64,000 nt of DNA from an uncultured Sutterella sp. (GCA_900543805.1 UQTE01000011.1:20217-84216); one strand, 5' to 3'; counted from the stretch's first letter, positions 1 to 11,358 are shown. Program-made: numbers and translations. Notes: a model not told the origin generated them from the letters alone.

Positions 1-979
1 TGCAGGCCGCAAGAAGGCCGCCCAGCATGAGGCTGCGGAGGACACCGAGACGATAGGTCACCACGCCCCCCGCAAAGGCGCCCAGAAGCGTCATGAGGAC
101 GCCGAACACCTTGGAGATCGCCGCCACCTCTTCTTTCGTGTAGCCGAGGTCGGCGTAAAAGGGATTCGCCATCACCCCCATCACCACGTCGGCGATGCGG
201 TAGAGCGCCACGACGGAGAGAACGAGTCCCGTGATCTTGCCGTAGCGATGCGCAAAGTCCTTGAGCGGCGCAACGAAGTCCTCGAGAAACTTCTCCCGCA
301 GGCCTCGTGAGGGCGCCGGCGCCGCCGGGGCGGGCGCCTCCTTCGAGAGAAGGGTCGCAACGATGCCCGCGACGGACGAAACCGCCATGACAGCGTAGCT
401 CACCTGCCAGGCGGCCGGGTCATAACCTTCGGCCGTCGACGCCCAGGCCGCGACCGCCAGGGCACCCGCGCCCGACCAGATCATGGCGAGGCGGTATCCC
501 GCCTGATACATGGCGGCGAGCGCCGCCTGATTCTTCACCTCCGACGATTCGATGCGGTAGGCGTCGAGCGCAATGTCCTGCGTGGCCGAAGCAAAGCCCG
601 TAAAAAGGGCCCAGACGGCGGTCAGAGTCAGACTTTCGGCCGGGTCGCTTGCGGCAAGCGCGCAGAGTCCCGCGACAACTCCCGCCTGCGAGAGAAGCAT
701 CCACGCCCTGCGCCGCCCCAAACGCTCCGTGAGAAAGGGGATGCGCTTGTGGTCGACCCAAGGAGCCCACATCCACTTGAGCGCGTATACCATCCCCACC
801 CAGGAGAGAAAACCGATGGTGGCGAGATCGACGCTCGCCTCGCGCATCCAAAAGCTGAGGGTCCCGAAAATCAAAAGGTTCGGCAGTCCCGTGCTGAAGC
901 CGAGACAAAGCATCAGAATCGACGGTCGGTTTCCGTAGAGGCGCCACGTCGAGAGGCAATACGCGGAGATTCGCTGCAC
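1..979 (-). CDS. ampG: AmpG-like MFS permease (partial, C-terminus outside window)
   Basis: Major facilitator superfamily transporter of the AmpG type, which in other bacteria imports anhydromuropeptides released from peptidoglycan into the cytoplasm for recycling. About 326 residues are visible and the 3' end runs off the left edge. The N-terminal part shows the family pattern: a first membrane segment with GLPNLLIFG near residues 31-39, then WVGMVYALKWMWAPWVDH and an RRRAWM loop motif. The start is GTG at 979, one base after the rsuA stop, so the genes xthA-rsuA-ampG are closely packed on the minus strand and probably co-transcribed. The family is clear. The exact substrate is inferred. Confidence 0.8.
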   Translation of the reverse strand, partial: MQRISAYCLSTWRLYGNRPSILMLCLGFSTGLPNLLIFGTLSFWMREASVDLATIGFLSWVGMVYALKWMWAPWVDHKRIPFLTERLGRRRAWMLLSQAGVVAGLCALAASDPAESLTLTAVWALFTGFASATQDIALDAYRIESSEVKNQAALAAMYQAGYRLAMIWSGAGALAVAAWASTAEGYDPAAWQVSYAVMAVSSVAGIVATLLSKEAPAPAAPAPSRGLREKFLEDFVAPLKDFAHRYGKITGLVLSVVALYRIADVVMGVMANPFYADLGYTKEEVAAISKVFGVLMTLLGAFAGGVVTYRLGVLRSLMLGGLLAAC

Positions 980-980
980 C

Positions 981-1679
981 TCAGCCCCCCAGCACCGCCT
1001 CGGGGCCCGAGAGCCAAACCCACTTTCCGGGCTCCAGATCCTCGGGCAGACGATAGGTGCCGAAGGACGAGCGGTGAAGCGCCTCCACCCGGTTCGAGGC
1101 CGCCGCCACCATGCGCTTGACCTGATGGTATTTCCCCTCCGTGAGGGTCATGCGGATGTGCCGTTCGTCCACGAGTTCAACGTCCTTGGCGCACACGGGC
1201 TTGGGTGAGTCGTCGAGCACGACGCCCGTGCGGAGTTTTTCGCAAAACGCTTCCGTCGCCGGATGCTTCAACGTCACCTCGTAGACCTTGGAGACGTGAC
1301 GCTTCGGATGAATGAGCCGGTGCAGAAGACGGCCGTCGTCGGTGAAGAGCAAAACGCCCGTCGTATCGACGTCGAGGCGTCCGACGGGCTGTACGCCGCG
1401 GCGACGCAGAGGCGCGGGAAGAAGCGTCATGACGGAGGGATGCGCCGAGGGCTTGAGCGAGCACTCGTAGCCCGCGGGCTTGTGAAGGGCCAGAATCGCC
1501 TTTTCTCGATAGGGCCAGGACTCTCCGCGCACGACAAAGGCGAGACCTTCGGTTTCAAAGTCCTCGTCCGGATCGTCGCGGACCACGCCCCCGATCTCCA
1601 CGAGACCGCTTCGGGCAATCGCCCGGCAGTCGTGGCGCGTGCCGAAGCCCTGGGTAAAAAGGATGTCTTCAAGGATCAT
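981..1679 (-). CDS. rsuA: 16S rRNA pseudouridine synthase (RsuA/RluE family)
   Basis: Converts a uridine of ribosomal RNA to pseudouridine. The 232-residue protein has an S4-like RNA-binding region at about residues 1-55 and the synthase domain after it. The catalytic motif GRLDVDTTG lies at 100-108 with Asp103 as the expected nucleophile. KVYEV (131-135) and a C-terminal EGKYHQVKRM motif also fit. Length and N-terminal S4 domain match RsuA (U516 of 16S rRNA in E. coli) better than the shorter RluE, but the two are close. The ATG at 1679 lies 9 bases after the xthA stop, so translation is probably coupled. Confidence 0.85.
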   Translation of the reverse strand: MILEDILFTQGFGTRHDCRAIARSGLVEIGGVVRDDPDEDFETEGLAFVVRGESWPYREKAILALHKPAGYECSLKPSAHPSVMTLLPAPLRRRGVQPVGRLDVDTTGVLLFTDDGRLLHRLIHPKRHVSKVYEVTLKHPATEAFCEKLRTGVVLDDSPKPVCAKDVELVDERHIRMTLTEGKYHQVKRMVAAASNRVEALHRSSFGTYRLPEDLEPGKWVWLSGPEAVLGG

Positions 1680-1688
1680 GCGTTCACC

Positions 1689-2465
1689 TCAGAGGGGCCA
1701 TTCGTAGCGGATCGTGAGCGGCGCGTGGTCGGAGAATTTCTCCGCCGCGTAAATGTCCGTTTCCCGCGCCTTTTCGGCGATGCCCGGCGTTCCGACCTGA
1801 TAGTCGATGCGCCAGCCGACGTTCTTCTCGCGGGCCCGGCCGCGCTGACTCCACCAGGTGTAGCGGTCGGGATTCGGATCCAGACGGCGGAAGACGTCCA
1901 CCCAGCCGCACTCGTCAAAGAGCTTCGTCATCCAGGCGCGCTCTTCGGGCAGGAAGCCCGAGTGATCGCGGTTGCTCTTCCAGTTCTTCAGGTCGATTTC
2001 CTTGTGGGCGATGTTGAAGTCGCCGCAGAGGAGAAACTCCCGCTTTTCTTCGCGAAGCCGATCGAGATGCGGCAGGAAGGCTTCAAGAAAGCGGAATTTC
2101 GACGCCTGTCGGTCGTCGTTCATGGAGCCCGACGGGAAGTAGACGGAAATGATGCTGAGATTTTCCAAATCCACCCGAACGTAGCGTCCCTCGTTGTCGA
2201 ATTCCGGAACGCCGAAACCCGTCGCCACCGACACAACCGGAAGGCGCGTCCAGACGGCGCAGCCCGAATACCCCTTGCGCGCGGCGAAGTGGAAGAAAGG
2301 TTCGTATCCGGCGGGACAGCGGACGTCGCCCGAGAGATCCGCGTCCTGAGCCTTGAGCTCCTGAAGACAGAGCACGTCGACGTCGTGCGAGAGGAACCAG
2401 GGAAGAAAACCCTTGGTGACGGCGGATCGGATGCCGTTGGCGTTGAAGGAAGTTACGGTGAGCAT
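1689..2465 (-). CDS. xthA: Exodeoxyribonuclease III
   Basis: AP endonuclease and 3'-5' exonuclease of base-excision repair, acting on abasic sites and blocked 3' ends. At 258 residues it has the usual family length. The metal and catalytic residues of the endonuclease/exonuclease/phosphatase fold are visible: SFNANGIR at 6-13, LQELKAQ with Glu36, GDFNIAHKEIDL with Asp149 and Asn151, and SDHAP with Asp246 and His247. It is the first gene of the minus-strand group xthA-rsuA-ampG and is divergent from pyrE, with a 93-bp shared upstream gap. Confidence 0.93.
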   Translation of the reverse strand: MLTVTSFNANGIRSAVTKGFLPWFLSHDVDVLCLQELKAQDADLSGDVRCPAGYEPFFHFAARKGYSGCAVWTRLPVVSVATGFGVPEFDNEGRYVRVDLENLSIISVYFPSGSMNDDRQASKFRFLEAFLPHLDRLREEKREFLLCGDFNIAHKEIDLKNWKSNRDHSGFLPEERAWMTKLFDECGWVDVFRRLDPNPDRYTWWSQRGRAREKNVGWRIDYQVGTPGIAEKARETDIYAAEKFSDHAPLTIRYEWPL

Positions 2466-2558
2466 GGATCAAATCAAAAAGCGCTAGAATAGACGGATTT
2501 TAATCGTTTCCCTCTCCGTCGGCCCCAACGGGAAGGCGGTTCTTGCAGACCTTTTGCC

Positions 2559-3233
2559 ATGACGATTCAGCAACAATTCATCGAATTTGCGCTTCAGTCC
2601 AACGTTCTCCGCTTCGGAGAATTCAAAACCAAGGCCGGGCGTCTTTCTCCGTACTTCTTCAACGCCGGTTTGTTCAACACCGGCTCCCTCCTGGACCGCC
2701 TCGGTGAGTTTTACGCGAAGACCCTGCTGGCCGCCAAGGAAGAGGGCCGCATCGAATTCGACATGATCTTCGGGCCCGCCTACAAGGGCGTTCCGCTCGC
2801 CGCGTCCGTCGCCATCAACCTCTCGCGCCTCGGCTGCGACGTGCCCTGGGCCTTCAACCGCAAGGAAGCCAAGGACCACGGCGAAGGCGGCGTCATCGTC
2901 GGCGCCCCCCTCAAGGGGAAGGTCGTCATCATCGACGACGTCATCAGCGCGGGCACGTCGATCCGCGAATCCGTCAAGATCATCCAACAGTGCGGCGCCG
3001 AACCTTCGGGCGTTCTGATCGCGCTCGACCGTCAGGAACGCGGCGGCAATGCGGAAGTGCTCACGGAAACCTCCGCCGTGCAGGACGTCGAAAAGACCTT
3101 CGGCTTCCACGTCGCCTCCATCATTACGCTCTCGGACCTGCTCTCCTTCATGAACGGCGACTCCGCCGCCGCGCAGGCCGTCGCGGAATTCCATCCGGCC
3201 GTTCGCGCCTACCGCGACCGCTACGGCGCCTGA
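2559..3233 (+). CDS. pyrE: Orotate phosphoribosyltransferase
   Basis: Makes orotidine 5'-monophosphate from orotate and PRPP, the fifth step of pyrimidine synthesis. The 224-residue protein shows the catalytic loop [11 protein letters not shown] at 101-111 and the PRPP-binding motif [13 protein letters not shown] at 122-134. It stands alone between divergent xthA and convergent gatB. A sequence TAGAAT at 2485-2490 could be its -10 box but no good -35 is present. Two hairpins follow the stop codon. Confidence 0.95.
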   Translation: MTIQQQFIEFALQSNVLRFGEFKTKAGRLSPYFFNAGLFNTGSLLDRLGEFYAKTLLAAKEEGRIEFDMIFGPAYKGVPLAASVAINLSRLGCDVPWAFNRKEAKDHGEGGVIVGAPLKGKVVIIDDVISAGTSIRESVKIIQQCGAEPSGVLIALDRQERGGNAEVLTETSAVQDVEKTFGFHVASIITLSDLLSFMNGDSAAAQAVAEFHPAVRAYRDRYGA

Positions 3234-3245
3234 TTTCCGGACTTC

Positions 3246-3267
3246 GGGGTTCGCCCGGGCGAACCCC
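3246..3267 (+). terminator. Perfect 22-bp palindrome just after pyrE
   Basis: GGGGTTCGCCC is followed directly by its exact reverse complement. In RNA this forms a GC-rich hairpin 12 bases after the pyrE stop codon, but no U-run follows. It probably stabilises the 3' end of the message or pauses polymerase ahead of the real terminator at 3281. Confidence 0.45.
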
Positions 3268-3280
3268 CTCCGCAGACGTT

Positions 3281-3316
3281 AAAAAACCCGCTCTCTCTCA
3301 AGAAAGCGGGTTTTTT
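3281..3316. terminator. Bidirectional terminator between pyrE and gatB
   Basis: A run of six A, a stem with CCCGCT and its complement AGCGGG, and a run of six T form an intrinsic terminator that works in both directions. This suits the convergent genes pyrE (+) and gatB (-). Confidence 0.88.
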
Positions 3317-3340
3317 GTTGGAGGGAAGCCTCCTTCAGGT

Positions 3341-4792
3341 TCAGCAGCCGAGCTTCGAGCGGAGCATGGCGTTGACCTGAGCGGGATTGGCCTTCCCCTT
3401 CGTCGCCTTCATGCACTGACCGACGAGCGCATTGAAAGCCTTCTGCTTGCCGGCGCGGAATTCTTCGACCGACTTCGCATTGTTGGCGAGCACTTCGTCG
3501 ACGATCTTCTCGAGGGCGCCGGCGTCGGAAATCTGCTTGAGGCCGAGCTTTTCGATCAGGGCATCGACGTCCGTGCCTTCCTTGGCCCAGAGCGCCGCGA
3601 AGACGGCCTTGGCCCCCTTCTGATTGACGGTGCCGTCGGTGATGCGGGCGAGAATCTTGGCAAGAAGCGCCGGCGTCACGGGCGCCGTCGCGTAGGAGGC
3701 GTCTTCGCTCGCGTTGAGCGCGGCCGACACTTCACCCATCACCCAGTTGGCGGCCATCTTCGGCTCCGTACCGTCGGCCACGACGGCGAGATAGTAGTCC
3801 GCCACGTCGCGCGAAGCCGTCAGGACCGAAGCGTCGTACTCGGGCAGGCCGAAATCGGCGATCAGGCGGGCGCGAAGCGAATCGGGAAGCTCGGGCATGT
3901 CCGCGGCGACCCGTTCGATCCATTCGTCCTCAATGACGAGCGGCAGCAGATCGGGATCGGGGAAGTAGCGGTAGTCCATCGAATCTTCCTTGCTGCGCAT
4001 CTGACGCGTTTCACCCTTGTCGGGGTCGTAAAGGCGCGTCGCCTGCACCACCTTGCCGCCTTCTTCGATCAGTTCGATCTGACGGCGAACTTCGTAGTCG
4101 ATGGCTTCCTGCAGGAAGCGGAAGGAATTGAGGTTCTTGATTTCGCAACGGGTGCCGAACTCGGTCGAGCCGACGGGACGCACAGAAACGTTCGCGTCGC
4201 AACGGAAGTTCCCTTCCTGCATGTTGCCGTCCGAAATGCCGAGCCACACGACGAGCGCGTGGAGCGCGCGGGCGTAGGCGACGGCTTCGGCCGAACTGCG
4301 CAGTTCAGGTTCCGTCACGATTTCCAGAAGAGGCGTCCCCGCGCGGTTGAGGTCGATTCCCGAATGTCCGTGGATGATCCCGTGAATCGACTTGCCAGCG
4401 TCCTCTTCGAGGTGCGCGCGGGTGAGATGAATCGTCTTCACGTAGGGATCGCCCTTCTTCGGGTGCACCGGGAACGTGAGTTCGCCGCCGATCACGATCG
4501 GCAGTTCGAACTGACTGATCTGATACCCCTTCGGAAGGTCGGGATAGAAGTAGTTTTTGCGGTCGAAGACCGAACGGTTGGCGACCTTCGCCTTGATCGC
4601 GAGACCAAAGCGGATCGCCTTTTCCACGGCGCCGCGGTTGAGGACCGGAAGCGTGCCCGGAAGGGCCAGGTCCACCACGCAGGCGTTCACGTTGGGCTCG
4701 TCGCCGAAGTGGCGGGCGGCGCCCGAAAAGATCTTAGAGTTCGTCGAGAGCTGGACATGCGTTTCCAAGCCGATGACAACTTCCCACTGCAT
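3341..4792 (-). CDS. gatB: Aspartyl/glutamyl-tRNA amidotransferase subunit B
   Basis: Subunit B of GatCAB, which phosphorylates Glu-tRNA(Gln) or Asp-tRNA(Asn) and converts it to Gln-tRNA or Asn-tRNA with ammonia from GatA. The 483-residue length is typical. It opens with [13 protein letters not shown] and contains [14 protein letters not shown] and the [11 protein letters not shown] motif of the kinase core. The C-terminal YqeY-like tail with [18 protein letters not shown] binds tRNA. It is the last gene of gatC-gatA-gatB on the minus strand, 15 bases after gatA. Confidence 0.96.
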   Translation of the reverse strand: MQWEVVIGLETHVQLSTNSKIFSGAARHFGDEPNVNACVVDLALPGTLPVLNRGAVEKAIRFGLAIKAKVANRSVFDRKNYFYPDLPKGYQISQFELPIVIGGELTFPVHPKKGDPYVKTIHLTRAHLEEDAGKSIHGIIHGHSGIDLNRAGTPLLEIVTEPELRSSAEAVAYARALHALVVWLGISDGNMQEGNFRCDANVSVRPVGSTEFGTRCEIKNLNSFRFLQEAIDYEVRRQIELIEEGGKVVQATRLYDPDKGETRQMRSKEDSMDYRYFPDPDLLPLVIEDEWIERVAADMPELPDSLRARLIADFGLPEYDASVLTASRDVADYYLAVVADGTEPKMAANWVMGEVSAALNASEDASYATAPVTPALLAKILARITDGTVNQKGAKAVFAALWAKEGTDVDALIEKLGLKQISDAGALEKIVDEVLANNAKSVEEFRAGKQKAFNALVGQCMKATKGKANPAQVNAMLRSKLGC

Positions 4793-4807
4793 GAATCGTG
4801 CTCCTTA

Positions 4808-6265
4808 TCAGTAACCGGCGGGATGACGCAGATGCCAGTCCGTCACGGACTGCCACGCGTGGGCGATGCCGAGCAAACGGGCTTCGGAGAAGTTTTCTCC
4901 GATCAACTGCACGCCGATCGGACGGCCGTTGGAATGCATGCCGCAGGGCATGGCCACGCCCGGAAGGCCGGCAAGCGAGGCGGGAACCGTGTAGAGGTCG
5001 GAGAGATAGGCCGACACCGGATCGGCGTTGGCGCCGAAATCGTAGGCGGTGCCCGTCGTCACCGGCGTGACGATCACGTCCACCTTGCGGAAGGTGTCGT
5101 GGAATTCCTTCGCGATCAGGCGGCGAACGCGCTGGGCCTTGAGGTAGTAGGCGTCGTAGTAGCCGTGCGAGAGAACGTAGGTGCCGATCATGATTCGGCG
5201 CTTCGGTTCGGGCCCGAAGCCCTCGTCGCGCGACTTCTTGATCATGTCGAGGATGTCCTCGTACTCGGCGGCGCGATGACCGTAACGAACGCCGTCAAAA
5301 CGCGAGAGGTTGGAGCTCGCTTCGGCGCAGGCGACGACGTAGTAGACGGGAACGCCGAGTTCGGCCATCGGCAGTTCGATGTCCACCACGGTCGCGCCCA
5401 TGGCGCGGTAAGTGTCGAGCACCTTGTCGATCGAGGCGGCGACTTCCGAGTCGAGGCCCTTGCCCATCCAGGAGCGGGGAACGCCGATGCGGATCCCTTC
5501 CATTCCCTGCGTGAGGGAGCGGGAGAAGTCTTCCGTCGGACGATCGACGCTCGTCGAGTCGGCCGGATCGAAACCCACCATGCTGCCGAGGACGGCGGCA
5601 CAGTCTTCGGCGCTGTGCGCGAGAAGCCCGGCCGTGTCGAGCGACGAGGCGAACGCGATCATCCCGAAGCGGGAGGGACGCCCGTAAGTGGGCTTCACGC
5701 CCGTCAGCCCCGTGAAGGACGCAGGTTCGCGAATCGAGCCGCCCGTGTCGGTCCCCGTGGCAATGGGGGCGAGACCCGCGGCCACGCAGGCGGAGGAACC
5801 GCCCGAAGAGCCGCCCGGAACGGCGTTGGGATCCCAGGGATTGTGCACGCGCCCGTAGGCGGAGTTTTCATTGCCCGAGCCCATGGCGAATTCGTCGCAG
5901 TTGAGCTTGCCCAGGCACACCATGCCGGCCTCGCGCAACTTGCGCACGACCGTGGCGTCAAAGGGACTCATGTAGCCTTCGAGCATCTTGCTCGCGGCGG
6001 TCGAGGCCCAGTTCTTCGTCACGAAGATGTCCTTGTGGGCGATGGGAATGCCGGTGAGCGGACCGGCGTTGCCCGCCGCGATGCGTTCGTCGGCCTCGCG
6101 GGCTTCGGCGAGCGTCGCCTCGGGGCGGACGTCAAGAAAAGCGTTCAGGTCGCGGTGCGCCTCGATGCGGTCAAGGTAGTGACGAGCCAGTTCGACGGCC
6201 GACACTTCACGCGCCTGCAGTTTGCGGGAAAGCTCCGTAACGGAGCTGAACGTAAGATCTTCCAT
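4808..6265 (-). CDS. gatA: Aspartyl/glutamyl-tRNA amidotransferase subunit A
   Basis: Glutaminase subunit of GatCAB, an amidase-signature enzyme that releases ammonia for tRNA-dependent transamidation. The Ser-cisSer-Lys triad is visible: Lys78 in PIAHKDIF, the serine pair in GGSSGGSSA at 151-159, and Ser177 in [11 protein letters not shown]. The start is placed at the ATG at 6265, giving 485 residues that begin MEDLTF. An upstream in-frame ATG at 6316 would overlap gatC and adds residues unlike the family. The gap to gatC is 20 bases. Confidence 0.95.
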   Translation of the reverse strand: MEDLTFSSVTELSRKLQAREVSAVELARHYLDRIEAHRDLNAFLDVRPEATLAEAREADERIAAGNAGPLTGIPIAHKDIFVTKNWASTAASKMLEGYMSPFDATVVRKLREAGMVCLGKLNCDEFAMGSGNENSAYGRVHNPWDPNAVPGGSSGGSSACVAAGLAPIATGTDTGGSIREPASFTGLTGVKPTYGRPSRFGMIAFASSLDTAGLLAHSAEDCAAVLGSMVGFDPADSTSVDRPTEDFSRSLTQGMEGIRIGVPRSWMGKGLDSEVAASIDKVLDTYRAMGATVVDIELPMAELGVPVYYVVACAEASSNLSRFDGVRYGHRAAEYEDILDMIKKSRDEGFGPEPKRRIMIGTYVLSHGYYDAYYLKAQRVRRLIAKEFHDTFRKVDVIVTPVTTGTAYDFGANADPVSAYLSDLYTVPASLAGLPGVAMPCGMHSNGRPIGVQLIGENFSEARLLGIAHAWQSVTDWHLRHPAGY

Positions 6266-6285
6266 AGCGTTTTCCGAAACGGGGA

Positions 6286-6573
6286 TTACTCGATCACCTG
6301 CGGAACGAGGAAGCAACCGCCTTCCTGTTCCGGCGCGTTTTTCATGTTCTCTTCGCGAGCGTTCGTTTCCGTAACCACATCGTCGCGAAGACGCTGCACG
6401 CCGTCGTGGGGATTGGGCATGGGTTCGATCCCCGTCGTGTCCACGGAACGGATCTGCTCGATCATGCGGAAAATGTCATTGAGTTCGCCCTGCATCACAA
6501 CGGCCTGCTCGTCCGAGATTTCGATTCGGCCGAGATCGGCGATGCGGCGAATGTCCTCAAGGGTCAGAGACAT
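6286..6573 (-). CDS. gatC: Aspartyl/glutamyl-tRNA amidotransferase subunit C
   Basis: Small 95-residue subunit that wraps around GatA and GatB and holds the amidotransferase together. The N-terminal pattern [20 protein letters not shown] and the [15 protein letters not shown] segment are typical. It is the first gene of gatCAB. Having the complex implies that this organism makes Gln-tRNA and/or Asn-tRNA by the indirect route. Which one depends on whether glnS or asnS exist elsewhere. Confidence 0.93.
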   Translation of the reverse strand: MSLTLEDIRRIADLGRIEISDEQAVVMQGELNDIFRMIEQIRSVDTTGIEPMPNPHDGVQRLRDDVVTETNAREENMKNAPEQEGGCFLVPQVIE

Positions 6574-6695
6574 TCGAATTCACCTGATTGGACCCGCCTC
6601 CATTCTCCGGAGTCGCTTGTCGCCCGGGAAAAGACGGGTTTGGGTATTGATGAGGATGCCGTCCCTCAGGGGGCGGCGGAAAAAAGCATCTTCGT

Positions 6696-6704
6696 AGTGT
6701 AACA
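6696..6704 (-). promoter_or_regulatory. Extended -10 promoter candidate for gatCAB
   Basis: Read on the minus strand, the sequence is TGTTACACT: a TG dinucleotide, one base, then TACACT, an extended -10 element. It lies about 125 bases upstream of the gatC start. No convincing -35 is seen, which is tolerated with an extended -10. Confidence 0.45.
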
Positions 6705-6782
6705 GAAGGTCCGGACCGGCATCCGACGGAATTCCTGCGCGGGGTGCGGATCGGCCGGCCGCCGCACTGTAATCGTTCGTAA

Positions 6783-7997
<1,215 letters not shown>

Positions 7998-8014
7998 TTT
8001 CGCCTCGACTCTCT

Positions 8015-8911
8015 ATGGAAGAATACGGGCCTCCACCGCTCTTTCGACAGGGCCTGCCGGCCCGTCTGAGGTTCATTCTCTTTTTGTTCGCCTCCGTCCT
8101 TCTCATTTTGATCGACGGACGCTTTCGTGCGCTCGACGATTTCCGAAGCGCCATCTCCGACGTGACGGCTCCGATGGTGCGCGCCCTCGAGTGGCCCGGA
8201 GAGGCCGTATCCTCGGCGTCGGAGTATTTCGTCTCCAAGGCGCGTCTGCGCGACGAAAACCAGCGCCTCACCGAAGAAAACCAGCGTCTTTCGCTCGCCG
8301 TGGCGCACCTCACGGAAATGCAGCAGGAAAACGAACGGCTGCGCCGGCTCGTCAACGCCGTTCCCCGCACCGCGAGCCAGGTCGTCACGGCCGAAGTGCT
8401 CGGTCACATGCCCGACCCCTTCACGCGTCGGCTTCGCATCAATCTCGGCAGCGACGACGGTCTCCTCGTGGGCATGCCCGTCATTGCCGCCGACGGCGTC
8501 GTGGGACAGGTTTCGCGCGTCGTGCACAAGAGCGCCGAAGTGAATCTCCTTACGGACCACCGTCAGCAACTCTCCGTCTTCGTCGCCCGCACGGGCGAAC
8601 ACTACGTGCTCGGCGGAAACGGCTCCGACCTGACGAATCTCCTTTTCGTGCTGCCCGGCGCCGACCTCAAGGAGGGTGACGCGCTCCTCACTTCCGGACT
8701 CGATCACATTTTCCCGAGGAACATTCTCGCGGGCACCGTCCGTTCCGTCAGTCACGAACCCGGCGAAACTTACGCCCGGGTGGAGGTTGCCATGCCCGAC
8801 TATGACGATGCGCAGTTCGTCACGGTGATTCTCGTGGATCCCAACCCGACGGCCGAACTCGACGCCACCGACAAGAAGGACTCGTCCCTGCGCAGAAGGA
8901 GGGAGCGATGA
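8015..8911 (+). CDS. mreC: Cell shape-determining protein MreC
   Basis: Periplasmic scaffold of the elongasome, anchored by one N-terminal membrane helix (about residues 18-34), followed by a coiled coil rich in NQRLTEENQRL repeats (about residues 73-105) and the beta-rich MreC core. The start is placed at the ATG at 8015, giving 298 residues that begin MEEYGPPPLFRQG, which matches the N-terminus recalled for betaproteobacterial MreC. An in-frame TTG at 7994 overlaps the mreB stop and cannot be fully excluded. Its stop overlaps the mreD start. Confidence 0.93.
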   Translation: MEEYGPPPLFRQGLPARLRFILFLFASVLLILIDGRFRALDDFRSAISDVTAPMVRALEWPGEAVSSASEYFVSKARLRDENQRLTEENQRLSLAVAHLTEMQQENERLRRLVNAVPRTASQVVTAEVLGHMPDPFTRRLRINLGSDDGLLVGMPVIAADGVVGQVSRVVHKSAEVNLLTDHRQQLSVFVARTGEHYVLGGNGSDLTNLLFVLPGADLKEGDALLTSGLDHIFPRNILAGTVRSVSHEPGETYARVEVAMPDYDDAQFVTVILVDPNPTAELDATDKKDSSLRRRRER

Positions 8912-9432
8912 AAAAGCTCGTCACCCCGATTCCGCAGAACACCACGGAGCTCGCCACGCCCGCGCCGGTCTCCTGGATCATTCTCACCTTCGTGTTGAGC
9001 TACCTCCTCAACCTGTCGCTTTCTCGCTACGCCTGGACGCCGGACTTTCTTGCGCTCAGCATGGTGTTCTGGGTCGTCCATCAGCCCCGTCGCGTGGGCA
9101 TGACGGTCGCCTTCGTCTGCGGCATTCTGATGGACGTGCACAACGGAAGCGTGCTCGGACAGCAGGCGCTCGTCTACGTCATTCTCACGTACTGCGCCTT
9201 CTCGCTGCACCGAAGACTGCCGTGGTTCAACCTCGTCGGACAGGCGCTGCACGTCCTCCCTCTCCTGCTTCTCTCGCAGGTGATCGTGCTTCTTTTCCGA
9301 CTGTGGTTCGACGGTCTTTGGCCGGGCTTCGGATGGTTCCTGCAGAGCATTGCGGGCGCGATCCTGTGGCCGCTCTGGGTCGCCATTCTTTCGCGCTTTT
9401 TCCGCTACACGGCCGTGCAGCGCAATCATTGA
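8908..9432 (+). CDS. mreD: Rod shape-determining protein MreD
   Basis: Integral membrane partner of MreC in the elongation complex. The 174-residue protein is almost entirely hydrophobic with about five membrane segments. It has the family features of an N-terminal SWIILTFVLSYLLNLSL helix and the LMDVHNGSVLGQQAL motif. Its ATG overlaps the mreC stop (ATGA), which implies translational coupling. It is identified from context and these motifs together. Confidence 0.92.
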   Translation: MKKLVTPIPQNTTELATPAPVSWIILTFVLSYLLNLSLSRYAWTPDFLALSMVFWVVHQPRRVGMTVAFVCGILMDVHNGSVLGQQALVYVILTYCAFSLHRRLPWFNLVGQALHVLPLLLLSQVIVLLFRLWFDGLWPGFGWFLQSIAGAILWPLWVAILSRFFRYTAVQRNH

Positions 9433-9447
9433 TCGTTTGAGGTTTCG

Positions 9448-11358
9448 GTGCAGTTTGATTTTCAAGAAAAGGAAGAAGGCCTGACGCCCTTTCGCAAGAG
9501 ACTTCTCTTTGCGTTCGGGGGCGTTCTCGTCCTTTTTCTCGTCTTGGTCGCGCGCTTTGCCTGGCTGCAGATCCTCAACCGCGACGCCTACGTCGAACGC
9601 GCCGAACGAAACCGCACGGTCACCGTCACGACGCAGGGCTCGCGCGGTCTGATCTTTGACCGCAACGGTGAGGCCCTGGCGAAAAACGACCTTGGCTACT
9701 CCCTGGAAATCGTTCCGGACCAGGTGCAGAACCTTTCGCGCACGATCGACGAGCTTTCCCGCGTCATTCCGATCACGCAGAGCGACCGCAGACGTTTCCG
9801 CCGCCTTCGCGAAGACCTGAACCGCTACGATTCCATTCCGATCCGTCTCGACCTCACCGACGAAGAGGTCGCCGTGTTCATTGCGCAGAAACACCGTTTC
9901 CCCGGCGTTTCCGTGAATCAGCACGAATACCGCCGTTATCCGGCGGGATCGACGGGGAGTCACTTTCTCGGCTACATCGGCTCGATCTCGCAGGGAGACA
10001 AGCGTCGTCTCGAATCCGAAGGGACGCTTCCCCTTTACGAAGGGATCCGCCAGATCGGCAAGGTGGGGCTTGAGCGCAGTTACGAAAACCTTCTGCACAG
10101 CACGCCGGGCTTCGAGACGCTCGAAGTGACGGCGAGCGGCCGCTCGGTGCGCACACTCGAAGCGAAGGCGCCCAAACCCGGCAAGAATCTTGAGCTCACG
10201 ATCGACATGAATCTGCAGAGGCTCGTGGAGAAGTCGCTCGAAGGACGCGAGGGCGTCGTGATCGCCATCGATCCGAGGACGGGCGGCATTCTCTCGTTCG
10301 CCTCTCTTCCCACGTACGACCCGAACCTCTTTCCGGAGGGTATCGACCCGGAAAGCTGGAACGAACTGAGTTCGTCGGAGCGAAAGCCCCTTTTCAACCG
10401 CGCCGTGCGCGGACTCTATCCGATCGGCTCGACCTACAAGCCCTTCATGGCGCTTGCGGGCCTCGCCATGAACGAGACGACCGTGGACTACGTCTTCAAC
10501 GACACGGGCGTCTTCACCGTCGGCAAACACCGCTTCCGCGACCTGACGGGCGCGGGCAAGGGCCGCGTGGACGTGCGAAAGTCCATTCAGGTGTCTTCCG
10601 ACGTGTACTACTACTGGCTTTCCATGCAGCTCGGCGTCGACCGCATTCACGACTTCATGTCGCTTTGGGGATTCGGTCAGAAGACCGGCATCGATCTGGT
10701 GGGCGAGCAGGCGGGCGTACTGCCGAATCGGGAATGGAAGGAGCGGCGATTCGGCGAGCCGTGGTATCTCGGCGACACGCCCTCCATCGGCATCGGACAG
10801 GGCTACAACGCCTTCACCATCCTTCAGCTCGCGAGCGCCACGGCCACGCTTGCGAGCCGCGGCACCGTCATGACGCCGCATCTCGTGAACCGCATCGTGG
10901 ATCCCGTGACGGGAGAAGCCACGCAGGTCGCCGCGTCGCCCGTGCGCAAGATCGACCTGCCACGCGCCTATTGGAACGCCGTGATCGGCGGCATGCGCGA
11001 CGTCACGACGAAGGGAACGGCCCGTAGCGTCTTCAAGGACGTCCCTTACAGCGTCGCCGGTAAGACCGGGACGGCCCAGGTCATCACGATCGCGCAGGAC
11101 GACAAGTATTCCGAAGAAAAGCTCGAACGTCGCTACCACGACCACTCGCTTTTCATCGCCTTCGCCCCGGTGGAGAATCCGAAGATCGCGCTCGCCGTGC
11201 TCGTGGAAAACAGCGGTTTCGGCGCGAAAACCGCGGCCCCCGTCGCCAAAGAGGTGCTGGACTATTGGCTGACGGGCAAGAACCGCTTCGGTCTGCCGCA
11301 CCCGAAACACCTTCCGCCGCCCCGCGCCGCAGCGCCCCAACCCCGTAAGAAATCATGA
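9448..11358 (+). CDS. mrdA: Peptidoglycan transpeptidase PBP2
   Basis: Class B penicillin-binding protein that crosslinks new peptidoglycan during cylinder elongation, paired with RodA. The 636-residue protein has a cytoplasmic tail, a membrane helix at about 19-42, a dimerisation/hinge domain, and the transpeptidase domain. The active-site motifs are complete: S328-T-Y-K331, S383-S-D, and K539-T-G. The start is GTG at 9448 with a GAGG ribosome-binding site 5 bases upstream. A proline-rich tail closes the protein. Its stop overlaps rodA (ATGA). Confidence 0.96.
   Translation: MQFDFQEKEEGLTPFRKRLLFAFGGVLVLFLVLVARFAWLQILNRDAYVERAERNRTVTVTTQGSRGLIFDRNGEALAKNDLGYSLEIVPDQVQNLSRTIDELSRVIPITQSDRRRFRRLREDLNRYDSIPIRLDLTDEEVAVFIAQKHRFPGVSVNQHEYRRYPAGSTGSHFLGYIGSISQGDKRRLESEGTLPLYEGIRQIGKVGLERSYENLLHSTPGFETLEVTASGRSVRTLEAKAPKPGKNLELTIDMNLQRLVEKSLEGREGVVIAIDPRTGGILSFASLPTYDPNLFPEGIDPESWNELSSSERKPLFNRAVRGLYPIGSTYKPFMALAGLAMNETTVDYVFNDTGVFTVGKHRFRDLTGAGKGRVDVRKSIQVSSDVYYYWLSMQLGVDRIHDFMSLWGFGQKTGIDLVGEQAGVLPNREWKERRFGEPWYLGDTPSIGIGQGYNAFTILQLASATATLASRGTVMTPHLVNRIVDPVTGEATQVAASPVRKIDLPRAYWNAVIGGMRDVTTKGTARSVFKDVPYSVAGKTGTAQVITIAQDDKYSEEKLERRYHDHSLFIAFAPVENPKIALAVLVENSGFGAKTAAPVAKEVLDYWLTGKNRFGLPHPKHLPPPRAAAPQPRKKS

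Noticed and set aside
2990..6697. 1235-codon open frame on the plus strand across gatCAB
   Set aside because: It is antisense to three well-recognised genes, is rich in Arg, His, Gly and Val, and has no domain. High GC content leaves stop-free antisense frames.
8800..11340. 846-codon minus-strand frame opposite mreD and mrdA
   Set aside because: Antisense shadow of PBP2, whose active-site motifs are complete on the plus strand.
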